Shown: positions 27,328-43,744 of the stretch, piece after piece | Numbering within the stretch: position 1 is the stretch's first letter | Layout of the letters: the number at the start of each line of letters is the position of its first letter | Source of the DNA: Chromatiaceae bacterium | GTDB lineage: Bacteria; Pseudomonadota; Gammaproteobacteria; Chromatiales; Chromatiaceae | Reading direction: 5' to 3' | Length of the DNA: 57,213 nucleotides | Assembly: GCA_026984455.1 (NCBI GenBank) | Contig: JALSSC010000034.1 | Location: forward strand, 1-57,213 | Translations under genes and position numbers: made by a program | Notes under the pieces: model-generated | What the model was told of the DNA's origin: nothing | The model's input: the letters and a program-made list of their open reading frames with translations, nothing else | Databases searched by the model: none

Positions 27328-27713
27328 ATCCGCCCCCCTCCATGCGTCTGGACAAATGGCTGTGGGTGGCGCGTTTCTTCAAGACCCGCCCGCTCGCCCA
27401 GGAGGCCGTCATGGGTGGCAAGGTCCACCTGGATGGCCGCCGCACCAAGCCGGGACGGGAGATCCGCCCCGGGATGCGCCTGACCATCCACAAGGGCGAA
27501 CTCGCCTGGGAGATCGAGGTCCTGGCCCTCGACCGGCAGCGCCGGCCGGCCGCCGAGGCCGCCCTGCTCTACCGCGAGGACGAGGGCAGCGTGGCCCGCC
27601 GGCAGGCGCTGCTGGCCCACCGCCGCCTGGAACGCCGCAGCCCGGCCCCCACGCAGCGCCCCAACAAGAAGGAACGCCGCCTGATCCACAGATTCAAGCA
27701 GGGCGATGGATAG
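27324..27713 (+). CDS. hslR: Hsp15 (ribosome-associated heat-shock protein, S4 domain)
   Basis: The 129-residue protein matches HslR: an N-terminal S4 RNA-binding fold (RLDKWLWVARFFKTRPLAQE, then GGKVHLDGRRTKPGREI), and the C-terminal basic tail with RPNKKERRLIHRFKQGD. It binds 50S subunits carrying nascent tRNA-peptide after abortive translation and helps recycling. ATG 27324 overlaps the grxC stop. It overlaps the next gene by 8 bp. Confidence 0.93.
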   Translation: MNPPPSMRLDKWLWVARFFKTRPLAQEAVMGGKVHLDGRRTKPGREIRPGMRLTIHKGELAWEIEVLALDRQRRPAAEAALLYREDEGSVARRQALLAHRRLERRSPAPTQRPNKKERRLIHRFKQGDG

Positions 27714-28167
27714 CGAGGCCTTCCGCAACACCTACAAGGAGATCAACGTCCAGGACTGCGTGTTCGCCAAGGCCATCCTCACCCGCCAGGCGGCCTGCCG
27801 GCGGGCCGAGTGGTTCTGTATCGCCGAGCGCGAGGGCGTGCGTTGTCTGGACGCCGAGGCGCGCGCGCGCTGCCTGGAACTCACCGCGACCCTGCGCCGC
27901 CAGGCCCGTTTCGCCCTCAAGGCCCGCCGCGATCCGGGCGAACTGGCCTATGCCCAGGGGATGCGGGTACAGATGGGCGGCCTGCGCGGGATCGCCGAGG
28001 CCCTGGAGAGCGGCACGCGCGCGGACGGCCTGGTGGAAGACATCGACGACCTCGTGGAGAAGGCCCTGGGGCGCTTCGGCACCATCGACCGCCTGCCCTT
28101 CGCGCGCATCATGCGCCACATCGCCGCCTACCGGGGACGGCGGCGCCGGCGCCGGCACAAGGGGTGA
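27706..28167 (+). CDS. Conserved unknown, basic helical protein
   Basis: This 153-residue protein is not recognised. It is helical, with scattered cysteines (QDCVFAKAILTRQAACRRAE; AEWFCIAEREGVRCLD), a middle LARDPGELAYAQGMRVQMGG-like segment, and a very basic C-terminus (RGRRRRRRHKG) suited to RNA or ribosome binding. It overlaps hslR by 8 bp, so it is translationally coupled to the Hsp15 gene and may share its ribosome-related setting; that is inference. Confidence 0.65.
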   Translation: MDSEAFRNTYKEINVQDCVFAKAILTRQAACRRAEWFCIAEREGVRCLDAEARARCLELTATLRRQARFALKARRDPGELAYAQGMRVQMGGLRGIAEALESGTRADGLVEDIDDLVEKALGRFGTIDRLPFARIMRHIAAYRGRRRRRRHKG

Positions 28168-28279
28168 GCCAATGGGAGCCGCTCCCACCGCCCACGGCCG
28201 AGATGCCGTGATCGCCTAAGGCATCGACCCGTATTGCAACCTCCTTTGAGCCGCCGCCCCTTTCATCGAGGCCATAACC

Positions 28280-28588
28280 ATGCCCACCTCCCTGACCGAA
28301 CCCCAACGCAAGCACCTGCGGCGCCTCGCCCAGCGACTCAGGCCCGTGGTCCGGGTTGGCCAAAACGGCCTCAGCGCCCCGGTGATGGCGGAGATCGAGC
28401 GGGCCCTGGAACATCACGAACTGATCAAACTGAGCCTGCGCCTCGGCGATCGGGCGGTCCGCGCCGGGGCCATCGGCCGCATCGCCGAGGCCACCGGCGC
28501 CGAACTCGTCCAGGGCATCGGCAACGCGGCGGTGTTCTTCCGCGCCAATCCCCGCAAGCAGCGCCCCCTATCCCTGCCCGAGCCCTGA
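28280..28588 (+). CDS. yhbY: YhbY, CRM-domain RNA-binding protein
   Basis: The 102-residue protein is one CRM domain: LTEPQRKHLRRLAQRLRPVV, then VGQNGLSAPVMAEIERALEH, the ELIKLSL strand, and GNAAVFFRANPRK with the GxxG-like loop. YhbY binds pre-50S particles and takes part in ribosome assembly. Its 3' end overlaps speE (convergent) by 21 bp. Confidence 0.93.
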   Translation: MPTSLTEPQRKHLRRLAQRLRPVVRVGQNGLSAPVMAEIERALEHHELIKLSLRLGDRAVRAGAIGRIAEATGAELVQGIGNAAVFFRANPRKQRPLSLPEP

Positions 28589-29443
28589 ATTCAGGTCGGC
28601 CAGGGCCTCGGCGAAGAACCCCGGCACCGCCAGCGCCCCCCGGTGGGTATCCGGGTTGTAATACTTGGTGGGGAAGGGCCGCGCCGCGGCATCGTCGACA
28701 CGAAACCCAGGGATCGCCTGCTTGCCCGCCAGGATGGCACTCCACCAGCCGCCGGGATAGACCGGCTGGGGGAAGAACAGGGGGGCGCATGCCCGGAATC
28801 CGCCCTCCCCCAGGGCCCGGAACATGCCGCGGATGATGTCCTGGTGCAGCAGGGGTGATTCACTCTGCTGCACCAGGAGCCCGTCCGGGCCCAGGGCGCG
28901 TGCACAATCGGCGTAGAATGAGGCAGTGAACAGCCCTTCGCCCGGGCCGAAGGGATCGGTACTGTCCACGATGATGACATCCAAGCGGCCGGGCGGCGCC
29001 GCCTGCATCCAGCGGATACCGTCCTCGAACCGGAACTCGGCACGTGGGTCGCCGTTGGCCTCGCACAACTCCGGGAAATAGCGCTCGGCCAGGCGCGTGA
29101 CACGCTCGTCGATCTCCACCAGTACCACCGACTCCACCCCCGGGTGGCGCAGGACCTCGCGCAGGGTGCCGCAGTCCCCCCCGCCGACGATGCACACCCG
29201 GCGGGGATGGGGATGGGTGAAGAGCACCGGATGGGTCAGCATCTCGTGGTAGAGGAAGTTGTCCCGGCTGCTGAGCATCACGAAGCCGTCGATCACCATC
29301 AGATGGCCGAAATCCGTGGTCTCGTAGATGGCGATATGCTGGTAGGGCGTACGCTCTTCATGCAGCCGGCCGCGAATGCGCAGGGAAAAGGCGCTGCCGG
29401 CCTCTTCGCAGAACTCGGTGAACCAGTGATCTGCATCCAGCAT
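28568..29443 (-). CDS. speE: Spermidine synthase (polyamine aminopropyltransferase)
   Basis: The 291-residue protein matches SpeE: N-terminal beta domain with YQHIAIYETTDFGHLMVIDG, then the Rossmann fold with RVCIVGGGDCGTLREVLRHP, VVLVEIDERVTRLAERYFPE, and VIIVDSTDPFGPGEGLFTAS, which holds the catalytic Asp. It transfers aminopropyl from decarboxylated AdoMet to putrescine. No speD is near. A 26-codon membrane peptide ORF lies 300 bp upstream on the same strand. Confidence 0.94.
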   Translation of the reverse strand: MLDADHWFTEFCEEAGSAFSLRIRGRLHEERTPYQHIAIYETTDFGHLMVIDGFVMLSSRDNFLYHEMLTHPVLFTHPHPRRVCIVGGGDCGTLREVLRHPGVESVVLVEIDERVTRLAERYFPELCEANGDPRAEFRFEDGIRWMQAAPPGRLDVIIVDSTDPFGPGEGLFTASFYADCARALGPDGLLVQQSESPLLHQDIIRGMFRALGEGGFRACAPLFFPQPVYPGGWWSAILAGKQAIPGFRVDDAAARPFPTKYYNPDTHRGALAVPGFFAEALADLNSGLGQG

Positions 29444-29699
29444 GGCGGGTCTCAGGGTTGCATCGGAGTCTTCAGGATACCCGCTTCCACTATGGAACCT
29501 CGGCCGGATCCTGGAGGACGCTCACAACCTCTTCGAAGACACCGCCGCGGCAGGCGCCGAGGGAGAGGGTGGATAAGGGGCTGGGCACGAGCGCGCCCGC
29601 GATTCGAAGGACGGCCCGCCCGTCTACGCGCACTCCGAACTCCGGGTCCTGCTATGCGCTCACGGAACAGACGGGCTGATCTCGAGGGTTGAGCCCAGG

Positions 29700-29735
29700 G
29701 GCCGGGCAAGGGTCACGCGGCCCCCTTGCCGGCCA
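29700..29735 (-). terminator. Hairpin downstream of the 26-residue membrane peptide
   Basis: GGCCGGGCAAGGG on the left pairs with CCCCTTGCCGGCC on the right, with one bulge (about 12 bp) and a 9-nt loop. It is just after the micro-ORF stop (29744) in the direction of transcription. No T-tract. Confidence 0.35.
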
Positions 29736-29743
29736 TGGCACCG

Positions 29744-29824
29744 CTAGCCGATCAGGGCAGACACCACCACCCCGAGGATCAACAACACCGCCGCACCCAT
29801 GATCGCACCTTCACCGTCGAACAT
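29744..29824 (-). CDS. Candidate 26-residue single-pass membrane peptide
   Basis: ATG 29824 to TAG encodes 26 residues: a short polar start (MFDGEGAIM) and one hydrophobic helix (GAAVLLILGVVVSALIG). A clear GAGGAG lies 8 nt before the ATG, and a hairpin follows the stop. No homologue is recognised, but the strong ribosome-binding site and membrane-helix composition fit the small-membrane-protein class. It reads toward speE. Confidence 0.5.
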   Translation of the reverse strand: MFDGEGAIMGAAVLLILGVVVSALIG

Positions 29825-30231
29825 CGCCTCGTCTCCTCTGTCGCATGTAAGAACCAGACTTCACGCATAGAGTGCCTATTTTGGCGATTCGATGCATAAG
29901 ATCAAGCCCGCGGACGCGGTCGGCCAGGATGGCCGCCTGGGGAGAGCTATCGGCATCACGGCCCATGAGATCACATACGAATCTCTCGAAGTGATCTGGG
30001 CGCCCGGCCTGCCATTTCTTGAGTACCTGCGGGGCGATTCCAAAAAGGGCTCAGCGCACACGGAGATAGGCCGTTCAGAGGCCGAAAGAACAAAACAATC
30101 ACGCGCGAAGGGTATATTCCGCCGATATCGCGGACCGCCGCCGGCGCGGGTGTCCGAATCTGGGATACGGGTTGAAGTAGAGGTGGAAAGGCCCCAATGA
30201 ATAGGATCCCCCCTCAGACGCGGAACCCGAA

Positions 30232-30834
30232 ATGCCCGAGAAGAACCGTTACGAAACGGCCGTGGCCCTGATGGATGCGGCCAATGGCGAAGACCCCAAC
30301 CGAGTCGAATGGAATGGCGAGACCTGGCCCAAGGAACGACTCTACTCCCGGCGCATGGTGGAGATGCTGGAGCGTTTCGACCCCACCGCCGACGAGGCCA
30401 TGAAACTGGCCGTACGCGCCCAGCACATCCAGCGCTGGCGCATCCCACGCAGTGACTTCCCCGAAGGGCGCCAGGGCTATCTGCAATGGCGTACCCGCCT
30501 GTATCGCTTCCATGCCGATACCGCCGGCGAAATCCTTGCCCGGGCCGGTTACGACGACGCCACCCGCGAACGGGTCAAGCAGGCCGTGGGCAAACGCGGC
30601 ATCAAGGTGAACCCCGACAGCCAATTGTTGGAGGACGTGGCCGATTTGGTATTCATCGAATACTACCTGGAGGAGTTCGCCGCCAAGCATCCGGAATACA
30701 GCGAGGAGAAGTGGTTGGACATCATCCGCAAGACCTGGAAGAAGATGTCCGAAAGGGCCAGGGAGTTCGCCCTGTCGGGCGCGGTGAAACTGCCCGAGGC
30801 GTTGAAAGGACTGATCCGCAAAGCCGTGGGATAG
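30232..30834 (+). CDS. DUF4202 family protein
   Basis: The 200-residue protein matches DUF4202. Blocks are YETAVALMDAANGEDPN, YSRRMVEMLERFDPTADEAM, RAQHIQRWRIPRSDFPEGR and LLEDVADLVFIEYYLEEFAA. The His/Asp content (AQHIQRW, FHADTA, EDVADLVF) hints at a metal-dependent HD-like helical fold; the activity is not established. It is cytoplasmic. It stands alone and converges with dnaE. Confidence 0.85.
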   Translation: MPEKNRYETAVALMDAANGEDPNRVEWNGETWPKERLYSRRMVEMLERFDPTADEAMKLAVRAQHIQRWRIPRSDFPEGRQGYLQWRTRLYRFHADTAGEILARAGYDDATRERVKQAVGKRGIKVNPDSQLLEDVADLVFIEYYLEEFAAKHPEYSEEKWLDIIRKTWKKMSERAREFALSGAVKLPEALKGLIRKAVG

Positions 30835-30916
30835 GCACCATAGGGGCTGGTTCGCGGAGCCATGCCCGCCGTACGGGTATATCCTGCGGGCAGAAAACCG
30901 GGGGCACGGGCCGATC

Positions 30917-30943
30917 CTCTCGCAGTAGCGGAAGGGGCGAGAG
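30917..30943. terminator. Hairpin between DUF4202 gene and dnaE
   Basis: CTCTCGC...GCGAGAG, a 7-bp stem with a 13-nt loop, in the gap between convergent genes. No T-tract. Confidence 0.35.
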
Positions 30944-30959
30944 ACCCGGGTGTTCGTTC

Positions 30960-34502
<3,543 letters not shown>

Positions 34503-34807
34503 AGGACGTTCCGATGGATCGAAAGGGGCCTGGATGGTACGGCGGGGGATGGGTCAGGGCAAGATGGGATTCTCTGTCGGCTCCACGGGTCCATCTCTTT
34601 TGTCATGAGCAGCGTAGCGCATCAAGCAGAAGCAGGATAGAATGCTTGGCTTTGGCATGAATCATGGCCGGGATTTACTCAACGATGGACGCCTGTCTTC
34701 GCCATTCCCACGGTGGCCGACCGCAACCCGGTGATGCCCTTGCGGCCGAGACCACGGCCAGAACAAAGCGGCCCGGGCATCCTGCCCAACCGTCCGCGGG
34801 AAAGCCG
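34503..34807. other. Intergenic region upstream of dnaE
   Basis: It holds the divergent promoters of dnaE and of the gene at 34808; no clear -35/-10 pair was found. An upstream in-frame start at 34664 for the right-hand gene is possible, but its extra 48 residues look non-coding. Confidence 0.35.
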
Positions 34808-35269
34808 ATGTTCATCGTCGATGATCCGCTGCTGGCCCTGATCGCACGCTTCATCGGCAGTGACGCGGATCTCGGCACGTCCGAAGAGGAATTCCTGAAA
34901 CGGCAAGTGGCCACACTCACCCAGTACGTGGAACGCTTCCCCGAGGAACTACAGCAGGCCAGGGCGATGGAATGGATCGAGCGCCACGCCGAGCAATACC
35001 GACGCGAATGGCAGAGGATGGCCCTTTCTCGACAGTCCAGCAGCCGGCGTTGCTCGGACTGCCCGCTGATTGCCCAAGGAGGGGGCCATTGTGAGATTCA
35101 CGGACGTTGGCGGCTGCTGCTGGAATACTACCTGGCCGGCGACATCACCTCGAAAAACTATATCGCCAATGCCCTGGAGCTGCTGCGTGCCCACAAGAGC
35201 CGGCTGCGGCGCCACGCGGCCGTGATGGACCGCCGCGAAAGCCGGGCACTCGACTCCGGACATCGCTGA
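34808..35269 (+). CDS. Conserved unknown with Cys motif
   Basis: The 153-residue protein (from ATG 34808, GGAAAG upstream) is not recognised. It is helical (FLKRQVATLTQYVERFPEEL; WIERHAEQYRREWQRMALSR). One Cys/His motif, RRCSDCPLIAQGGGHCEIHG, with C-x2-C-x8-C and nearby His, may bind a metal. The C-terminus is helical and basic (LLRAHKSRLRRHAAVMDRR). It converges with mnmA across a strong hairpin. Confidence 0.6.
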   Translation: MFIVDDPLLALIARFIGSDADLGTSEEEFLKRQVATLTQYVERFPEELQQARAMEWIERHAEQYRREWQRMALSRQSSSRRCSDCPLIAQGGGHCEIHGRWRLLLEYYLAGDITSKNYIANALELLRAHKSRLRRHAAVMDRRESRALDSGHR

Positions 35270-35286
35270 AGGCCCCGCCGGACATG

Positions 35287-35316
35287 CCTGGCGCAGGCCG
35301 AATCTCGGGCGCCAGG
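35287..35316. terminator. Strong hairpin between convergent genes
   Basis: CCTGGCGC (35287-35294) pairs with GCGCCAGG (35309-35316), and an inner CCGA-atc-TCGG stem extends it. It sits in the 67-bp gap between the 34808 gene and mnmA, so it may act for both directions, though no T-tract is present. Confidence 0.45.
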
Positions 35317-35336
35317 GCCCGCACCCCCTCGTGGAG

Positions 35337-36416
35337 TCAAGGCAGGGCGCGCTCGATCACCGCACCGCCCAGGCACTCGCGCCCCCGGTAGAAGACCACC
35401 GCCTGGCCCGGGGCAATAGCCCATTGAGGCGCGCCGAACTCCACCCGGCAGCGATCGCCCTCGAATCCCAGGATACGACAGGCCTGCAAGGGCTGGCGGT
35501 GGCGGATGCGCGCGCTCAGGGGCTCACCGGGCCGCGCCGCCGTGCGGATCCAATGGACCTGGGCGGCCTCCAGGCGCGGGTGCAGCAGCAGGGGATGGTC
35601 ATGGCCCTGCGCCAGGATCAGGGCATTGCGTTCCAGATCCTTGGCCGCCACGAACCAGGGCGCCTCGCTGGCGCCCGCTCGCCCGCCCACGCCCAGACCC
35701 CTACGTTGGCCTATGGTGTAGTACATGAGCCCCTGGTGATACCCCAGGAACTCACCGTCGGGGGTCTCCATGGGGCCCCGGCGGGCGGGCAGGTAATGGG
35801 TGAGGAATTCGCGGAAACGGCGCTCACCGATGAAACAGATCCCGGTACTGTCCTTGCGGGCGAAGTTGGGCAACCCCGCCTTGCGGGCACGCTCGCGTAC
35901 CTCGCGCTTGCTCAGACCGGCCAGGGGAAACAGGGCCCGGCGGAGCTGGCCGCCATTCAGGCGATGGAGGAAATAGGTCTGGTCCTTGACCTCGTCACAG
36001 GCGCGTTCCAGGCAGGGACGGCCGTCGCGTTCGCCGCGCGCGGCATAGTGGCCGGTGGCGATGTAGTCGGCGCCACGCGCCAGGGCGAAGTCGAGAAAGG
36101 CGCGGAACTTGATCTCGCTGTTACAGAGGATGTCGGGGTTGGGGGTGCGTCCGACACGGTACTCGGAGAGGAACCGGGCGAAGACCCGGTCCCAGTATTC
36201 GGAGGCGAAATTGACCGTGCCCAGGGCGATCCCCAGGTGATCGGCCACGGCCCGCGCGCTGGCCAGGTCCTCGGCCGCGGCGCAATGGCCCTCGCGGTCG
36301 TCCTCCTCCCAGTTCTTCATGAACAGGGCCTGCACCTCGTGCCCCTGTTCGCGCAGGAGCAGGGCCGCCACCGCCGAGTCCACGCCCCCGGAGAGGCCGA
36401 CGACCACCCGGCTCAA
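35337..36416 (-). CDS. mnmA: tRNA-specific 2-thiouridylase
   Basis: The 359-residue protein matches MnmA: PP-loop VVGLSGGVDSAVAALLL (residues 4-20), NWEEDDREGHCAAAEDL, the catalytic Cys of LCNSEIKF (about residue 97), and the second catalytic Cys in STGICFIGERRF (about 195). It puts 2-thio on U34 of Lys, Glu and Gln tRNAs. It lies 130 bp downstream of slyD on the same strand. Confidence 0.95.
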   Translation of the reverse strand: MSRVVVGLSGGVDSAVAALLLREQGHEVQALFMKNWEEDDREGHCAAAEDLASARAVADHLGIALGTVNFASEYWDRVFARFLSEYRVGRTPNPDILCNSEIKFRAFLDFALARGADYIATGHYAARGERDGRPCLERACDEVKDQTYFLHRLNGGQLRRALFPLAGLSKREVRERARKAGLPNFARKDSTGICFIGERRFREFLTHYLPARRGPMETPDGEFLGYHQGLMYYTIGQRRGLGVGGRAGASEAPWFVAAKDLERNALILAQGHDHPLLLHPRLEAAQVHWIRTAARPGEPLSARIRHRQPLQACRILGFEGDRCRVEFGAPQWAIAPGQAVVFYRGRECLGGAVIERALP

Positions 36417-36546
36417 AGGAGACGCCCCAGCAATCCGAGGGGCAGGACCAGGCCAGGCTTGCCGGGCGCACCCGACCCATGACCTAGGAAGGCATTGGGC
36501 GACAAGAAGAGCCCCCGCGATCGGCTCCGCGGCATCCCGCCGTCAG

Positions 36547-37023
36547 TCAGTGCAACGCCTGTTCACTCAAGTGCTCGCGATCGGCCTCGGTGGGTGTCCG
36601 CACCTCTAATACCTTCACGTGGACCAGCAGGGTCTTCCCCGCCATGGGATGGTTCCCGTCAACGGTAAGGCGGTCACCTTCGATGCGGGTCACATAGAAG
36701 GATCTCACCTCGCCCGCCTCGTTCTGCATCTGCACTTCGGCACCGATCTGCCGGAACTGAGGGGGCACGTTGGCGATGTCGTCGGTGAAGGTGAGGGCGG
36801 GGTCATGGGGACCAAAACCCTTTTCCGGGCTGACGCGCACGTCCACCTCGTCCCCGGGACGCTTACCCACCAGGGCCTTGTCCACGTCGCCTATGATCTC
36901 GGTAGGGCCGCCGTGAACATAGCTCACAGGCAGATCGTTGTGTTCGAGGATGTTCCCTTCGGTGTCGCTGATCCGGTAAGTGAAGGACACGTATTTTCCA
37001 GGGCCGATGCGGTCGTCGCTCAT
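36547..37023 (-). CDS. slyD: FKBP-type peptidyl-prolyl isomerase, SlyD-like
   Basis: The 158-residue protein has the SlyD order: an FKBP half with VSFTYRISDTEGNILEH, the inserted IF chaperone flap (VDVRVSPEKGFGPHDPALTF onward), and the return strand GNHPMAGKTLLVHVKVLEVR. The His-rich metal-binding tail of E. coli SlyD is absent, so it is nearer FkpB/SlpA-like short forms in that respect. It is cytoplasmic. It starts 52 bp after atpC on the same strand and may be cotranscribed. Confidence 0.88.
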   Translation of the reverse strand: MSDDRIGPGKYVSFTYRISDTEGNILEHNDLPVSYVHGGPTEIIGDVDKALVGKRPGDEVDVRVSPEKGFGPHDPALTFTDDIANVPPQFRQIGAEVQMQNEAGEVRSFYVTRIEGDRLTVDGNHPMAGKTLLVHVKVLEVRTPTEADREHLSEQALH

Positions 37024-37074
37024 GAGGGGTCTTCGGAAAATAGGGGCGGAGGGACCGTTCCAGCCCCTGAGCCG

Positions 37075-37497
37075 TCAACTACGAGTCTTGCGCAGACGTT
37101 CGATGGTCCGCAATTGGGCCACGGCCTCGGCCAATTCGGCCTGGGCGCGGGCCAGTTCCATCTCCGCTTGCTGCCCTTCCAGGGCCTCCTCCGCGCGGCG
37201 CTTGGCCTCCAGGGCCGCGGCCTCGTCGAGATCGTGGGCGCGCACCGCGGTGTCGGCGAGGACGGTGACCTGGAAGGGCTGCACCTCCACCATCCCGCCC
37301 GAGACGTAGAAGTGTTCCATCTCGCCCTTTCCCTTGTCCACGCGCACGTCACCAGGACGCAGACGGGTGAGCAAGGGGGCATGACGGGGAGCGATACCCA
37401 GCTCGCCCTCCTCGCCAGGGGCGTAGATCATCTCACCGCTACCGGAGAAGAGGTGCCCTTCGGCACTCACGATCTCCACATGGATGGTCATTGACAT
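37075..37497 (-). CDS. atpC: ATP synthase F1 epsilon subunit
   Basis: The 140-residue protein is AtpC: the N-terminal beta-sandwich ([39 protein letters not shown]) and the C-terminal helix pair ([20 protein letters not shown]). It is the rotor and self-inhibition subunit of F1. It is the last gene of the atp operon, 13 bp after atpD. Confidence 0.95.
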   Translation of the reverse strand: MSMTIHVEIVSAEGHLFSGSGEMIYAPGEEGELGIAPRHAPLLTRLRPGDVRVDKGKGEMEHFYVSGGMVEVQPFQVTVLADTAVRAHDLDEAAALEAKRRAEEALEGQQAEMELARAQAELAEAVAQLRTIERLRKTRS

Positions 37498-37510
37498 GGG
37501 TGATCCCCTC

Positions 37511-39941
<2,431 letters not shown>

Positions 39942-39970
39942 GGTTCAGCCCCTCCCCATAGTGGCCCGAC

Positions 39971-41512
39971 TCACCAGGCGTGACCGGACTTGAAGGACTC
40001 GATGGCCGCCCGCAAGGCGTTCTCGCTCTCTTCGCTCAGATCGCCGCTGGCGTCGATGGCTTCGATGATCTCCGGGTGATCGGAGCGGATGTAGCTCTGC
40101 AGGGCGCTCTCGAAGTCCACCACTTTGTTCACCTCGACGTCGTCCAGATAGCCCTCGTTGGCGGCGAACAGGGAGACGGCCATCTGGCCGATGCTCATGG
40201 GGGCATACTGGATCTGCTTCATCAGCTCGGTGACCCGGGCGCCGCGCTCCAACTGCTTGCGCGTGGCCTCGTCCAGGTCCGAAGCGAACTGAGAGAAGGC
40301 AGCCAACTCGCGGTACTGGGCGAGGGCCAGCCGGATACCGCCGCCCAGCTTTTTGATGACGCGGGTCTGGGCGGCGCCACCCACGCGCGACACCGAGAGG
40401 CCGGCGTTGATGGCCGGGCGGATGCCGGCGTTGAACAGGTCCGTTTCGAGAAAGATCTGGCCATCGGTGATGGAGATGACGTTGGTGGGCACGAAGGCGG
40501 ATACGTCGCCAGCCTGGGTCTCGATGATGGGCAGGGCCGTGAGGGAACCGGTCTGCCCTTTCACGCGTCCGTCGGTGAGCTTTTCCACGTAATCGGCGTT
40601 TATGCGCGCGGCCCGTTCCAGGAGGCGCGAATGCAGATAGAAGACGTCACCAGGATAGGCCTCGCGTCCCGGCGGGCGCCGCAGGAGGAGGGAGACCTGG
40701 CGATAGGCCCACGCCTGCTTGGTGAGGTCGTCGTAGACGATGAGGGCATCCTCGCCCTGGTCACGGAAGTACTCGCCCATGGTGCATCCGGCATAGGGGG
40801 CGATGAACTGCATGGCCGCCGAGTCGGACGCGCCGGCATGGACCACGATGGTGTGCTCCATGGCCCCGTGCTCTTCCAGCTTGCGCACTACTGCCGACAC
40901 CGAGGAGTTCTTCTGCCCCACGGCCACGTAGATACATTTGATGCCAGTGCCCTTCTGATTGATGATGGTGTCGATGGCCACCGCCGTCTTACCGGTCTGG
41001 CGGTCGCCGATGATGAGTTCGCGCTGACCACGGCCGATGGGCACCATGGCGTCGATGGCCTTGATCCCGGTCTGGACCGGTTGGTCCACCGACTTGCGTT
41101 GGATGACCCCAGGGGCGACCTTCTCGATGGGAGAGCTGATGCTGGCCTCTAGGGGCCCCTTGCCGTCCAGGGGGTTGCCCAGGGAATCCACCACCCGACC
41201 CAGCAGGGCCTCCCCCACGGGGACCTGGAGCACCCGGCCGGTACACTTCACCGGGTCGCCCTCGCTCAGGTGTTCGTATTCCCCCAGCACCACCGCGCCC
41301 ACCGAGTCGCGTTCCAGGTTGAGGGCCAGGCCGTAGGTGTTGTTCGGGAACTCCAACATCTCGTAGTACATGGCGTCGGACAGGCCATGCAGGCGGACCA
41401 CGCCGTCTGCGAGGGCCACGATGGTGCCCTCGGAGCGGGCCTCGGTGACCACCTCGAAGTCGGCGATCTTGCGCTTGATCAGCTCGCTGATCTCGGAAGG
41501 ATTGAGTTGCAT
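39971..41512 (-). CDS. atpA: ATP synthase F1 alpha subunit
   Basis: The 513-residue protein has the typical start [21 protein letters not shown]-loop [15 protein letters not shown] (about 169-183), VYVAVGQK-type segment ([20 protein letters not shown]), [20 protein letters not shown] and the arginine-finger segment [20 protein letters not shown]. It is the noncatalytic nucleotide-binding subunit of the F1 hexamer. Confidence 0.97.
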   Translation of the reverse strand: MQLNPSEISELIKRKIADFEVVTEARSEGTIVALADGVVRLHGLSDAMYYEMLEFPNNTYGLALNLERDSVGAVVLGEYEHLSEGDPVKCTGRVLQVPVGEALLGRVVDSLGNPLDGKGPLEASISSPIEKVAPGVIQRKSVDQPVQTGIKAIDAMVPIGRGQRELIIGDRQTGKTAVAIDTIINQKGTGIKCIYVAVGQKNSSVSAVVRKLEEHGAMEHTIVVHAGASDSAAMQFIAPYAGCTMGEYFRDQGEDALIVYDDLTKQAWAYRQVSLLLRRPPGREAYPGDVFYLHSRLLERAARINADYVEKLTDGRVKGQTGSLTALPIIETQAGDVSAFVPTNVISITDGQIFLETDLFNAGIRPAINAGLSVSRVGGAAQTRVIKKLGGGIRLALAQYRELAAFSQFASDLDEATRKQLERGARVTELMKQIQYAPMSIGQMAVSLFAANEGYLDDVEVNKVVDFESALQSYIRSDHPEIIEAIDASGDLSEESENALRAAIESFKSGHAW

Positions 41513-41525
41513 GATGGCTTCCCGT

Positions 41526-42065
41526 TCAGATGCTTAATTCGTTTGCCAGATTCTGGAGCTGACCACGTACCGAGCCGTCGATGACCAGGTCGCCGGCGCG
41601 AATGAGGACCCCGCCGATGAGGCTTGGGTCCTTTTCGGCATGGATTTCCACCTCGCGTCGTAGATTACGGGCGAGAACCTTTTCGAGGGCCTTCCGCTCC
41701 GCGGCCTTGAGTGCATAGGCACTGCGAACCTCCACCTGGATATGGCCCTGACGCTCCTGTTTCAGTCGTTCGTAGAGGGCACGGATCTCCGCGGCCACCT
41801 CCAGCCGACCGTTCCCAGCCAGCAACCGGACCAGATTCCGGCCTTCGGAGTCGAACCCATCACTGGCGACATCCAGGACCAGCTCGGCGACCTGGGCCGC
41901 TGAGAGTTGGGGATTGTCCAGGACCGCTTGCAACTCCGGGGCCTCGACGATGGCCGCCAGCAAGGCTAGCTGGTCGGACCAGAGATCCAGTCGGGAGGTC
42001 TCCTCCGCGCGAGCGAACACGGCCTCCGCGTAGGGACGTGCAACGGTGGTTGATTCCTGTACCAT
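41526..42065 (-). CDS. atpH: ATP synthase F1 delta subunit
   Basis: The 179-residue protein is AtpH (OSCP-like): [20 protein letters not shown] at the start, a six-helix N-terminal domain, and the C-terminal [20 protein letters not shown] motif. It joins F1 to the b-subunit stator. It lies 13 bp before atpA. Confidence 0.95.
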   Translation of the reverse strand: MVQESTTVARPYAEAVFARAEETSRLDLWSDQLALLAAIVEAPELQAVLDNPQLSAAQVAELVLDVASDGFDSEGRNLVRLLAGNGRLEVAAEIRALYERLKQERQGHIQVEVRSAYALKAAERKALEKVLARNLRREVEIHAEKDPSLIGGVLIRAGDLVIDGSVRGQLQNLANELSI

Positions 42066-42074
42066 GGGGCGACC

Positions 42075-42545
42075 TCAGAGCTGCTTGGTGACCGATTCCA
42101 CCAACCGATGATGGGCAGCGGCGTCGATCTCCTTCTGGAGGATCTTTTCGGCCGCGGCCAGGGCCAGCTCGCCCACCCGCTCCCGCAGCTGTTCCTTCAC
42201 CCGGTTGACCTCCTGATCGATCTCACTCTGGGCCGCACCGAGGATGCGCTCGCTTTCACCACGGGCGTCCTGCTTGGCCTCGTCCACGATCTCGGCGGCG
42301 CGCCGTTGGGCCTGATTGATGATCTCGCTGGCCTGGGTCTTGGCCTCGTGCAAGACCTCGGCCGCCCGTTTGCGGGCCAGCTCTTTCTCGTGACGCCCAC
42401 GTTCCGCCTCGGCCAGACCAGCGGCGATCTGTGCCTTGCGGTCCTCCAGGGCCTTGACGATCGGCGGCCAGACGAACTTCATGGTGAACCAGACGAACAC
42501 CGCGAAGGAGATCATCTCACCGAGCAAGGTCAGGTTAATATTCAT
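42075..42545 (-). CDS. atpF: ATP synthase Fo b subunit
   Basis: The 156-residue protein has one N-terminal helix (MNINLTLLGEMISFAVFVWF) followed by a long charged coiled coil (ALEDRKAQIAAGLAEAERG; IINQAQRRAAEIVDEAKQDA). It is the dimeric peripheral stalk. It lies 9 bp before atpH. Confidence 0.96.
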   Translation of the reverse strand: MNINLTLLGEMISFAVFVWFTMKFVWPPIVKALEDRKAQIAAGLAEAERGRHEKELARKRAAEVLHEAKTQASEIINQAQRRAAEIVDEAKQDARGESERILGAAQSEIDQEVNRVKEQLRERVGELALAAAEKILQKEIDAAAHHRLVESVTKQL

Positions 42546-42591
42546 CCGGATACCCCGTTACGGATGCAATTGACAGGCGTCGTGGTCCGGC

Positions 42592-43732
<1,141 letters not shown>

Positions 43733-43744
43733 TCAACTCTCTCG

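Larger units (their letters stand above)
29444..30231. other. Intergenic region between speE and the DUF4202 gene
   Basis: The only supported features in these roughly 790 bp are the micro-ORF at 29744-29824 and a hairpin at 29700-29735. The plus strand around 29464-29690 shows protein-like stretches in one frame (LWNLGRILEDAHNLFEDTAA; DGPPVYAHSELRVLLCAHG) broken by a stop, perhaps a decayed gene of unknown family. An open frame at 29892-30200 does not look convincing. Confidence 0.3.

Noticed and set aside
29892..30200. 102-codon open frame before the DUF4202 gene
   Set aside because: No ribosome-binding site, no recognised domain, and composition not convincing; left unannotated.
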